Shown piece after piece: positions 7,875 to 15,135 of a stretch of DNA of 32,792 nucleotides; within the stretch, counting starts at the first letter, position 1, and every line of letters starts with the position of its first letter. The notes under the pieces are model-generated. The model was not told the DNA's origin. It saw only the letters and a program-made list of their open reading frames with translations, and did no database searches. Made by a program: the position numbers and the translations under genes. The stretch spans positions 1 through 32,792 of the forward strand of contig CAWUIP010000022.1 in NCBI GenBank assembly GCA_963922415.1, given 5' to 3'. Source of the DNA: Aliishimia sp963922415 (lineage in GTDB: Bacteria; Pseudomonadota; Alphaproteobacteria; Rhodobacterales; Rhodobacteraceae).

Positions 7875-7921
7875 AAGTTATTGAGGCAGGTTTCATACAG
7901 GCAAGAAACCTATCGAGCAGT
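7846..7921 (-). ncRNA. candidate small RNA (about 76 nt) with two hairpins
   Basis: On the minus strand a promoter-like element (7929-7957) is followed by a short stretch with no convincing gene. It can fold into hairpin 1 (AGGTTTC 7905-7911 with GAAACCT 7888-7894, ten-base loop), a single-stranded linker, and a nine-base-pair terminator hairpin (7852-7874) with a UUCGU loop and a U tract ending about 7846. Transcription from the predicted start near 7921 would give about 76 nucleotides. The unit is independent: the flanking genes lie on the plus strand, and the upstream neighbour has its own terminator back-to-back with this one. The architecture, ending in a hairpin plus U-run, is that of an Hfq-dependent small RNA, and hfq is encoded at 29.5-29.7 kb. 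I do not recognise a named family. Confidence 0.6.
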
Positions 7922-7928
7922 GGCACCT

Positions 7929-7957
7929 TTATAAGCGCACTCTCGCGGGAAGTCCAA
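7929..7957 (-). promoter_or_regulatory. sigma-70-type promoter for the minus-strand small RNA
   Basis: Read on the minus strand, TTGGAC (7957-7952) and TTATAA (7934-7929) are separated by exactly 17 bases, a near-consensus housekeeping promoter. Transcription would start near 7921-7923 and reach the terminator at 7846. Confidence 0.55.
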
Positions 7958-8036
7958 GTTAAAAGTTTGATAATGCTGAGAACCCCGGCTAGCCTTTTCA
8001 TCAAGAAAACAAGGCAGGTCGAGGATTGTTCACGAT

Positions 8037-9860
8037 ATGGATGTTCATTTTTTCCAGAGTTTGACGCGAAAGCTCAAGGGTTTGGCCGCTGCGGGCGCGT
8101 TGATTCTGTCAAGCCCCAGCGCGTTTGCAGAATCGGGGCACGGAATTGCGATGTATGGCGCGCCAGCACTTCCGGCGGGTTTTGCTGCCCTACCTTACGC
8201 AAATCCAGACGCGCCTAAGGGGGGGCGAATCGTCCTGGGCAATACGGGCGGCTTTGACAGCCTCAATCCGTTCATTCGCAAAGGCACTGTGCCTTGGCAG
8301 CTCAGGTTCTTGACTCATGACGCGCTGATGGGGCGGTCTTGGGACGAACCTTTCAGTCTTTACGGCGTTTTAGCCGAGCGTATTGAAACGCCCGAGGACC
8401 GGTCTTGGGTCGAGTTTACGCTGCGCGAGGAGGCTGCGTTTTCGGATGGCGCGCCTGTGACGGTCGAGGATGTTCTATGGTCCTACGAGACATTGGGCAC
8501 TGTGGGACATCCACGTTATCATGGGCTGTGGCGCAATATCGCCAGTGCGGAACAAACAGGGCCGCGCAGCGTCAAGTTCACATTCAACGGCGACAATCGC
8601 GAGCTTGCTTTGATTGCCGGCATGCGCCCGATCCTGCAAAAAGCGCAGTGGGCGGGCAAAGACATTGCCGAAGCAGGGATCGCCGACATTCCCGTGGGCG
8701 CAGGGCCCTACGTCATCGACAGCTACGAGGCGGGCCGCCGTGTCACGCTGAAACGCAACCCGGATTACTGGGGCAATGACCTGAATTTCCGCCAAGGCAC
8801 GCATAACTTTGATGAGATCGTGATCGATTTCTATGGCGACGCCACTGTGCTCTTCGAGGCGTTCAAGGCAGGCGATATTTCGGCAGTGCGCGAGTTCAAC
8901 GCGGAAGTCTGGGCCAGCCAGTATGATTTCCCCGCCATTGACCAAGGCGATGTGGTCAAGACCGAGATCTTCAACCAAAAGCCCTCCGGGATCACCGGGT
9001 TCGCGATGAACACACGTCGCCCGGCGTTGGCCGATTGGCGTGTGCGCGAGGCGCTGATCCTGGCGTTCAACTTCGAATACATCAACGAAACGCTCACCGG
9101 CGGGCGGCAACCGCGCATTACCTCTTACTTCAGCGGCTCGATCCTCGCGCCCGAACCGGGCCCCGCAACCGGCTTGGTGGCAGAGCTGTTGGAGCCTTAT
9201 AAAGACACGCTCTTGCCCGGCACAGTGGACGGCTATGAACTGCCCGTTTCAGATGGCTCTGTGCGTAACCGGGCCAATATCGCGAAGGCCATCACGCTTT
9301 TGTCTGAGGCCGGGTTTGAGGCGAAAGACGGTGTGATGACCGGCCCAGATGGCCCCCTGACGCTCACCGTGCTGATCGACAAGAATAAGCGCAATGACCT
9401 GGCCATCGCCGACATTTACCAACAGGGGCTGGAGCGGCTGGGCGTCACGCTGGATATTGAGCGGGTGGACAATGCCCAATTCGTCGAACGCTCTGCCGCG
9501 TTTGACTACGACCTGATCAGCTACCGTCGCGCTGTGTCGCTGAGCCCCGGCAACGAACAGAAGTTCTATTGGGGTGTCGACAGCGCCGATCAGGAAGGCG
9601 GGCGCAACCTTGCGGGCATTCGCGAGCCCGCGATTGACGCGATGATCGACACGATGCTTGCAGCAAGTGATCGCGCGACCTTCACCGCCGCCGTCCGCGC
9701 GATGGACCGCATTCTGATCGCGGGCCGATATGTGATCCCCTTCTCGCGCTATGATCGCGACCGGATCGCCCATGTCGCACAGATGCAAAAGCCGGACTAC
9801 ATCCCGATCTACGGCGATGGGCCGTTCTACATGCCGCAAAATTGGTGGTGGCAAGAGTGA
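8037..9860 (+). CDS. YejA-type extracellular solute-binding protein (family 5), peptide ABC transporter
   Basis: The 607-residue product has a signal peptide ending AFA at residue 31, then the YejA-like opening GIAMYG-PALP-GF-LPYANPDAPKGG (about residues 36-64). The family-5 binding-protein fold follows, including FTLREEAAFSDGAPVTVEDV and GAGPY around 222. YejA-type proteins deliver oligopeptides or microcin-C-like compounds to the YejBEF permease. No permease or ATPase gene follows here; the next genes are an aquaporin and a small protein, so this is an orphan binding protein that must use a transporter encoded elsewhere. The start has only a weak GAGG 12 bases upstream. The 80 bp between it and the small-RNA promoter is the likely place for its own promoter. 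Confidence 0.9.
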   Translation: MDVHFFQSLTRKLKGLAAAGALILSSPSAFAESGHGIAMYGAPALPAGFAALPYANPDAPKGGRIVLGNTGGFDSLNPFIRKGTVPWQLRFLTHDALMGRSWDEPFSLYGVLAERIETPEDRSWVEFTLREEAAFSDGAPVTVEDVLWSYETLGTVGHPRYHGLWRNIASAEQTGPRSVKFTFNGDNRELALIAGMRPILQKAQWAGKDIAEAGIADIPVGAGPYVIDSYEAGRRVTLKRNPDYWGNDLNFRQGTHNFDEIVIDFYGDATVLFEAFKAGDISAVREFNAEVWASQYDFPAIDQGDVVKTEIFNQKPSGITGFAMNTRRPALADWRVREALILAFNFEYINETLTGGRQPRITSYFSGSILAPEPGPATGLVAELLEPYKDTLLPGTVDGYELPVSDGSVRNRANIAKAITLLSEAGFEAKDGVMTGPDGPLTLTVLIDKNKRNDLAIADIYQQGLERLGVTLDIERVDNAQFVERSAAFDYDLISYRRAVSLSPGNEQKFYWGVDSADQEGGRNLAGIREPAIDAMIDTMLAASDRATFTAAVRAMDRILIAGRYVIPFSRYDRDRIAHVAQMQKPDYIPIYGDGPFYMPQNWWWQE

Positions 9861-9971
9861 CCTTCGGCGCGCATCGTCGCAAACCTGTTACACAGACCGC
9901 CTAACGCGACGCGACGACCACAGTAACGATCTGCGCGTTTTAACTGCAGACGCTCTAGGTCGAAGTTTTTT

Positions 9972-9989
9972 GCCCAAAGCAGTTTGGGC
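9972..9989 (+). promoter_or_regulatory. hairpin/palindrome just upstream of the aquaporin ribosome site
   Basis: GCCCAAA (9972-9978) and TTTGGGC (9983-9989) form a perfect seven-base inverted repeat with a four-base loop. It ends three bases before the strong GGGAGG ribosome-binding site (9993-9998) of the aquaporin gene. No T tract follows, so it is not a terminator on the plus strand. It could be an operator or a leader hairpin affecting translation. Confidence 0.4.
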
Positions 9990-10003
9990 CTCGGGAGGTT
10001 TGA

Positions 10004-10666
10004 ATGGAGTTAACGGCGCGCAAATTGGCGGCTGAGGGTCTAGGGACCGCGCTTTTGCTGATCGGGGTGGTCGGGTCTGGCATCATGGGCGAAACGCTTG
10101 CGGGTGGGAATGTGGCCATCGCGCTCTTGGCCAATGCCATTGCGACGGGTTGCATGCTCTATGTGATCATCACAACGCTGGGCCCCCTCTCTGGCGCGCA
10201 TTTCAACCCGGCGGTGACCTTAGCGTTTTACCTACGGGGCGACATATCTGCACCAGGGGCGGGGGCCTATGTGGCAGTTCAGATTCCGTGTGCAATCCTA
10301 GGGGTCTGGGCCGCGCATCTCATGTTTGACATGAATATCTTGCAGACCTCGACCACGATGCATCGGACAGGTGGTGCGCAGTGGTTTTCGGAAATTGTTG
10401 CCACGCTCGGGCTGCTCTTCGTGATCTTTGGCGGGCTGCGATCGCGGCCCGAGGCCGTGCCGACCCTCGTCGCGCTCTACATCACTGGCGCCTATTGGTA
10501 CACTTCGTCGACCAGCTTTGCGAACCCAGCCGTCACCATCGCGCGTGGGTTTTCCGACACGTTCGCGGGCATTTTTCCAGGGCACATCGCGGCCTTTATC
10601 GCGGCACAGATCGTGGCGGTTGGCCTGGCCCACGTGATTTTAAGGTGGCTCTTTACGGAGGATTAA
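10004..10666 (+). CDS. aquaporin/MIP-family channel
   Basis: The 220-residue product has six membrane helices and the two half-helix signatures of the major intrinsic protein family: HFNPAVT (Asn68-Pro-Ala) and FANPAVT (Asn174-Pro-Ala), the latter followed by the selectivity-filter arginine Arg181. It should conduct water, glycerol or another small neutral solute across the inner membrane; the sequence alone does not decide between AqpZ-like and GlpF-like selectivity. The start is well supported by GGGAGG six bases upstream. The gene comes 143 bp after the peptide-binding protein and 46 bp before a small unknown gene, with which it is probably cotranscribed. Confidence 0.93.
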   Translation: MELTARKLAAEGLGTALLLIGVVGSGIMGETLAGGNVAIALLANAIATGCMLYVIITTLGPLSGAHFNPAVTLAFYLRGDISAPGAGAYVAVQIPCAILGVWAAHLMFDMNILQTSTTMHRTGGAQWFSEIVATLGLLFVIFGGLRSRPEAVPTLVALYITGAYWYTSSTSFANPAVTIARGFSDTFAGIFPGHIAAFIAAQIVAVGLAHVILRWLFTED

Positions 10667-10712
10667 CCGTCAGCGCGCATCCTTCCCGGAGATACCCGAG
10701 ATTGGAGAGCGC

Positions 10713-10940
10713 ATGGACCTGACCCAAATTCTTCGCAACTGGCCCCTTTGCAAAGCCGCGTTAGAGCGGACCTATCCGCAGTTTTCCTTCCCAGATATGC
10801 CGCCTGCCAGAGACGATCTGCTGCTCGCGTTTGAGGGGCTTGCCGTCATGCATGACCTGACCTGCGCGGAACTGGTCGAGACGCTGCATGATGCGTGTTT
10901 GACAACACCTGAACCGGCTGAAGGACAGGCCGCAGCCTAA
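10713..10940 (+). CDS. small unknown acidic protein (75 aa)
   Basis: This short gene has a good ribosome-binding site (GGAGAG six bases before the ATG) and normal codon use. The product has no signal peptide or membrane segment. Its pattern, LTQILRNWP near the start and a final helix with LTCAELVETLHDA, weakly recalls the DUF1858 fold of small proteins, but the usual cysteines are not in place and I do not assign it. It lies 46 bp after the aquaporin gene and its stop codon overlaps that of the convergent XRE-cupin regulator. Confidence 0.7.
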   Translation: MDLTQILRNWPLCKAALERTYPQFSFPDMPPARDDLLLAFEGLAVMHDLTCAELVETLHDACLTTPEPAEGQAAA

Positions 10941-11560
10941 GCCAGCGATGTGACCCAAAGAATGGTCGCATCTTCCTGACTGGTCGAGATCACGTTGTGG
11001 CCCATCGTAGCGTCATAATAGGCGCTGTCGCCGCGCCGCATATCAATCGGCTCGTAATACTCGGTGTAAAGCCGGATGACGCCGGTCAGAACATACAAGA
11101 ACTCTTCGCCCCCGTGGCGCACCCAACCGTCAAACTCTTCCACAGACCGCGCACGCACCCGCGCGCGGTAGGGAAGCATCTGCTTTTTGGTCAGTTGCTC
11201 GGCCAAAAGCTCGTGTTCGTACGTCACGGTCGTAACGGCGTTGCCTTCGCCCGACGATGTGACCGCCATGCGCCCGCCCACTTGGCCTTGATCGGGCGGC
11301 GTGAAAAGCTGCGGGACCGAAATCTCAAGCCCGATAGCCAGCTTTTTGAGGGCCTCGTAAGTTGGGGACATTTGCCCGTTTTCGATCTTCGACAGGGTCG
11401 ACCGGGCCAGACCCGCCTGTTTGGCCGCCTGTTCCAGCGTCCAATCGCGGGCTTTGCGCAGGTCGCGCACGCGCGCACCAAGGTCCAGAGGTGCGGCTAA
11501 ATCTGTACCGCCGCCCTCGCGCGCAATTCGAATTAGGGATTTGGGATCGGATTGTTGCAT
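10937..11560 (-). CDS. XRE-family transcriptional regulator with C-terminal cupin domain
   Basis: The 207-residue product has an N-terminal XRE helix-turn-helix (about residues 28-85, including DWTLEQAAKQAGLARSTLS and KIENGQMSPT) and a C-terminal cupin (about residues 125-205, with GEEFLYVLTGVIRLY and RRGDSAYYDATMGH). This is the PuuR-like architecture in which the cupin senses a small molecule or protects DNA binding. The ATG at 11560 is preferred to an upstream in-frame TTG at 11590 because it follows the family start. It is divergent from the acyl-CoA ligase gene across 67 bp, so that operon is its likeliest target. It converges with the small unknown gene, their stops overlapping. Confidence 0.9.
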   Translation of the reverse strand: MQQSDPKSLIRIAREGGGTDLAAPLDLGARVRDLRKARDWTLEQAAKQAGLARSTLSKIENGQMSPTYEALKKLAIGLEISVPQLFTPPDQGQVGGRMAVTSSGEGNAVTTVTYEHELLAEQLTKKQMLPYRARVRARSVEEFDGWVRHGGEEFLYVLTGVIRLYTEYYEPIDMRRGDSAYYDATMGHNVISTSQEDATILWVTSLA

Positions 11561-11586
11561 GACCAAGGCGTTCTCGCAGGCGCGCG

Positions 11587-11599
11587 GCAAACTTGCAAG
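11587..11599. promoter_or_regulatory. candidate operator between XRE-cupin regulator and ligase gene
   Basis: Two overlapping short palindromes, GCAAACTTGC (11587-11596) and CTTGCAAG (11592-11599), lie in the 67-bp divergent intergenic region. A regulator of this class commonly binds such dyads in its own promoter. This is an inference from position and symmetry only. Confidence 0.3.
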
Positions 11600-11627
11600 G
11601 CGGGGGGCACTCGGTTAGGCGAAAGAA

Positions 11628-13142
11628 ATGACAGCTGTTTTTGACGAAGGCGCTTTTGCGCCTTGCCCGGCCCCGTTCAATATGGCGGCGCATGTTTTGC
11701 GCTATGCGATGGAATATGCTGACAAAACCGCTCTTGAGATTGTGTCGCGCAAAGGCGAGCGGCGCATCACTTACGCCGAACTCAACGCGCGCACCCGCAG
11801 TATCGCGACTGGGTTCCAACACATGGGGCTCAAGCCTGGGGACCGTGTTCTTTTGCGCCTGGGCAATAGGCTCGAAACACCGCTGGCCTATCTCGCGGCT
11901 ATAGCCGTCGACATGATCCCAGTTCCAACCTCTGCCCAGCTGTCCGAGGTCGAAACGGCTCAGATCATCCGGGCCCTCAACCCAGCACTGATTTTGAGCG
12001 AAGCAGGCGTGCCCTGCCCAGACCACCCCGCCCGCCGTGATGTCCAAATTCTAGAGGAAATGGCTGACCTGGCGCCGGCCGACTTTGTCGTCGGAGACCC
12101 AGAGCGTCCCGCCTACATCGTGTTCACATCCGGCACCTCAGGAACACCGCGCGCCGTCGTCCATGCCCATCGCGCAATCTGGGCACGGCAAATGATGATC
12201 ACGGATTGGTATGATTTGCGCGTGTCTGACCGCTTGTTACACGCCGGTGCCTTCAATTGGACCTACACAATGGGTACGGGCCTCATGGACCCTTGGAGCA
12301 TTGGCGCCACAGCCCTCATCCCCGATCCAGCGGTCGCCATTCCCGAGCTTGCAGATCTCATGGAGGCGTCCTCGGCCACAATCTTTGCAGCTGCGCCAGG
12401 CGTTTATAGAAAGATGTTAAAGCCCGACCAACGAGTGGTAGCGCAACACTTGAGACACGGACTATCGGCTGGCGAAGCTATGTCGCCCGCAGTGCGCGAT
12501 ATGTGGACGTCCGCAACCGGCCGCCCTGTCTTTGAAGCGTTCGGCATGTCGGAGTGTTCAACTTTCATTTCCGGCGCCGCGCGAAAACCGGCAACGCCGC
12601 CCGCGATGGGCGCACCACAAAAAGGACGCCGCGTGGCAATCTTGGACGACGACGGGCATCCAGTTGCGCATAACACACCGGGCATTATTGCCGTTCACCG
12701 TCAAGATCCGGGCCTGATGCTTGGCTATCTCGATGCGCCATCGGAAACGGCTGACCGCTTTCAACAAGACTGGTTTCTCACCGGTGACCTTGGCGCGATG
12801 CGTGAAGATGGGCAGATTACCTATTTGGGGCGCGCAGATGACATGATGAATGCCGGCGGTTATCGCGTTTCACCTGTAGAGGTCGAAGCAGCTTTTGCTG
12901 GCCTCGCCGGGCTCGACGCGGTTGCGGTCACAGAAGTGGAGGCCAAGGCAGACGCACGGATCATTGTTGCATTTTACACTGGGCCCAACGTTCTTGACCC
13001 GGCCCTGCTGCAATCGCACGCATCCACTACACTTGCGCGTTACAAGCAGCCCCGCGCCTATGTACATGTGCCTGAGCTGCCCGTAGGGCCAAATGGAAAA
13101 CTCAAACGCAAAAGCCTTGCCGCCTATTGGAGCTTGCAATGA
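11628..13142 (+). CDS. AMP-dependent acyl-CoA ligase (ANL superfamily)
   Basis: The 504-residue enzyme activates a carboxylic acid with ATP and transfers it to CoA. Core motifs are present: the phosphate-binding loop FTSGTSGTPRA (166-176), FGMSE (305-309), LTGD (384-387), GRADDMMNAGGYRVSP in the hinge region (401-416), and catalytic Lys491 in PNGKLKRK. The loop departs from the usual TSGTTG-x-PKG pattern by having Arg instead of Lys and Ala instead of Gly. The substrate is unknown; the overall pattern resembles benzoate- or short/medium-chain acyl-CoA ligases. It is divergent from the XRE-cupin gene and translationally coupled (ATGA) to the downstream FrnE-type gene. Confidence 0.9.
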   Translation: MTAVFDEGAFAPCPAPFNMAAHVLRYAMEYADKTALEIVSRKGERRITYAELNARTRSIATGFQHMGLKPGDRVLLRLGNRLETPLAYLAAIAVDMIPVPTSAQLSEVETAQIIRALNPALILSEAGVPCPDHPARRDVQILEEMADLAPADFVVGDPERPAYIVFTSGTSGTPRAVVHAHRAIWARQMMITDWYDLRVSDRLLHAGAFNWTYTMGTGLMDPWSIGATALIPDPAVAIPELADLMEASSATIFAAAPGVYRKMLKPDQRVVAQHLRHGLSAGEAMSPAVRDMWTSATGRPVFEAFGMSECSTFISGAARKPATPPAMGAPQKGRRVAILDDDGHPVAHNTPGIIAVHRQDPGLMLGYLDAPSETADRFQQDWFLTGDLGAMREDGQITYLGRADDMMNAGGYRVSPVEVEAAFAGLAGLDAVAVTEVEAKADARIIVAFYTGPNVLDPALLQSHASTTLARYKQPRAYVHVPELPVGPNGKLKRKSLAAYWSLQ

Positions 13143-13792
13143 TCCGTCTTGATATCCTCTCCGATCCAATCTGCCCCTGGTGCTTCATCGGCAAAACACA
13201 TTTGGACAACGCCCTCGCGCAACGCCCTGATCATCCGTTTGCGATCGAATGGCACCCTTTTCAGCTGAACCCAGACATGCCCAAAGGCGGTATGGATCGT
13301 CGCGCCTATCTGGAGGGTAAGTTTGGTGGCAAAGAGGCCGCCGTACGTGCCTATGCACCCGTCGTCGAGCATGCCGGCCAAGCGGGCCTTGCCATCGACT
13401 TCGAAGGTATGAAGCGCACGCCAAACACCATTGATGCGCACCGCTTAATCCAATGGGCAGGCGTCGAAAACAAACAAACAGACGTGGTTGACGCGCTGTT
13501 TCAGGCGTATTTTGTGGATGCACGTGATATCGGCGATCCGGATGTCTTGGCGGATGTTGCTGACACAAGCGGCATGGACGCGGCCGTCATACGCCGCCTT
13601 CTACAGTCGGACGCAGACCGCAAGGAAATCTCTGAACGCGACGCGCGCGCGCGCAGTATGGGCGTTTCATCTGTTCCAACATTTATCGTTGATGGAAAGC
13701 ACGCTGTTCCCGGCGCGCAACCGCCCGATCTTTGGCTCAAAGTCATCGATGAACTGATGGAAAACGCCCCAAACACAGCCGCAGCGTCCTGA
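13139..13792 (+). CDS. FrnE-type DsbA-family oxidoreductase
   Basis: The 217-residue cytoplasmic protein (no signal peptide) has a thioredoxin-like fold with the active-site CPWC (12-15) in SDPICPWCFIG, a helical insert, and the cis-proline strand SSVPTFIVDG near 183-192. FrnE-type proteins are thiol-disulfide oxidoreductases or isomerases; some act in polyketide or aromatic catabolic pathways. The start is set at 13139, where ATG overlaps the ligase stop TGA as ATGA; a start 12 bases earlier is possible. The coupling suggests it works on the same pathway as the ligase. Confidence 0.9.
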   Translation: MIRLDILSDPICPWCFIGKTHLDNALAQRPDHPFAIEWHPFQLNPDMPKGGMDRRAYLEGKFGGKEAAVRAYAPVVEHAGQAGLAIDFEGMKRTPNTIDAHRLIQWAGVENKQTDVVDALFQAYFVDARDIGDPDVLADVADTSGMDAAVIRRLLQSDADRKEISERDARARSMGVSSVPTFIVDGKHAVPGAQPPDLWLKVIDELMENAPNTAAAS

Positions 13793-13839
13793 CGCAACGC
13801 CAGGCAATCGCGCGAAAAAAGATGACCCTGGTTGCAATT

Positions 13840-13859
13840 GACGCCAAAAAGCGTCTTTT
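13840..13859 (+). terminator. possible weak Rho-independent terminator after the ligase-frnE unit
   Basis: GACGC (13840-13844) and GCGTC (13851-13855) form a five-base stem with a six-base loop, directly followed by TTTT and then GCGCTTTT. It lies 47 bp after the FrnE-type gene. The stem is short, so confidence is modest. Confidence 0.45.
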
Positions 13860-13899
13860 GCGCTTTTCGACGTTCTCAACTTATGGTTAGCGTCAAACC

Positions 13900-15126
13900 A
13901 TGAGCCACGTGCCCCCAACGTCCGACACACCACAACAGCGCATGAGCCAAGGTGAATTCATCGCTTTGATCGCAATGATGTTTTCCATCATTTCGTTTTC
14001 GGTCGATAGTTTGCTGCCTGCCTATCCGCTGATAACGGCGGAGCTTGGCGCGGACACGTCGGTTCATTTGCTCATCACCATTTTTATGGCCGGATTGGCG
14101 ATTGGCACATTTGTGGCGGGCCCGATGTCGGATGCAATCGGGCGCAAACCGACAGTCTACATTGGCGCGGCACTGTTTATCGGCTCGGGACTTGTTGCGT
14201 GGCAAGCACAGAGTTTTGAGGTGTTGCTGGCCGCACGGGCCGTGCAAGGTTTAGGCGCAGCGGGTCCGCGCGTGGTGTCACTTGCGATGGTACGTGACCT
14301 TTATGAGGGCAACAAAATGGCGCGCATCTTGTCGTTCGCGATGATCATTTTCACGCTCGTTCCGACATTCGCCCCGGCGCTCGCCGCGTTCTTACAGGAC
14401 GTCTTCGGATGGCGGTTCATCCTCCTCGCCATCACCGCATTTGCAATTGTTTCCTTGGTTTGGCTGGCCGCACGCTTTGTCGAATCGCATCCGCCGAGTG
14501 CGCGACGTCCATTTCGGTTTGCAGAGTTGGCAGACGCCACGCGAGAGGTCTTTACCCACCCTGTGGTGCGCTTGGCCGTGTTTGCCCAAACTGCTGCCAT
14601 GGGGATCATTTTTGGCCTGATCGTGCAGATGCAGCCAATTTATGACGACACCTATGGGCGCGCAGACACGTTCCCATATTGGTTGGGCGCCATCGCTTTG
14701 GTTTCGGCCGCATCGACCAGCTTGGCCAATGCCGTTCTTGTCGAACGACTTGGAATGCGCTTCATGGTGACGGTGGGTCTGCTTGGGCAAGTCATCTGCG
14801 CCGTCGCCGCGGCAGCCGCAATCTGGCAGATGCCCCAGATCGGGTTTGGGGTCTTTGTTGTCTGGCAATTCATGGTCATTTGGCTCACCGGGCTGTGCAT
14901 TGGCAATCTGAATGCAATCGCGTTGGAGCCGATGGGCCACATAGCTGGCTTGACGGCCTCGATCACCGGAGCTTTTGCGACGATTGGTGCCGCGGTCGTC
15001 GCAAGCGTTGTTGGGCGCCTTTTCGACGGAACAGCGCTGCCTCTGATCTTGTCTATTGGAGTTTTGGGTTGTTTTGGGCTCGCGGCAATCTTGCATATGG
15101 GCCCGCAACCGGTCGAGCAAACTTAA
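13900..15126 (+). CDS. MFS transporter, Bcr/CflA drug-efflux type
   Basis: The 408-residue product has about twelve membrane helices. The loop motif between helices 2 and 3 is GPMSDAIGRKP (about residues 74-84), typical of the major facilitator superfamily, and the early SVDSLLPAYPLI segment matches the Bcr/CflA group with its acidic residue in helix 1. Family members export bicyclomycin, chloramphenicol, sulfonamides or cysteine-type compounds; the substrate here is not known. The gene has its own 107-bp upstream region, without an obvious ribosome site. It converges with mfd, only 9 bp separating the two stop codons, so no terminator fits between them. Confidence 0.9.
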   Translation: MSHVPPTSDTPQQRMSQGEFIALIAMMFSIISFSVDSLLPAYPLITAELGADTSVHLLITIFMAGLAIGTFVAGPMSDAIGRKPTVYIGAALFIGSGLVAWQAQSFEVLLAARAVQGLGAAGPRVVSLAMVRDLYEGNKMARILSFAMIIFTLVPTFAPALAAFLQDVFGWRFILLAITAFAIVSLVWLAARFVESHPPSARRPFRFAELADATREVFTHPVVRLAVFAQTAAMGIIFGLIVQMQPIYDDTYGRADTFPYWLGAIALVSAASTSLANAVLVERLGMRFMVTVGLLGQVICAVAAAAAIWQMPQIGFGVFVVWQFMVIWLTGLCIGNLNAIALEPMGHIAGLTASITGAFATIGAAVVASVVGRLFDGTALPLILSIGVLGCFGLAAILHMGPQPVEQT

Positions 15127-15135
15127 GAAGAACGC

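Noticed and set aside
7846..7921. Seven-codon reading frame within the candidate small RNA (AUG to UAA)
   Set aside because: There is no ribosome-binding site before it, and it overlaps the first hairpin; chance is the better explanation.
14392..15120. Long minus-strand reading frame opposite the MFS gene
   Set aside because: It is an opposite-strand shadow of the clear MFS coding sequence, with no ribosome site and a composition typical of an antisense frame.
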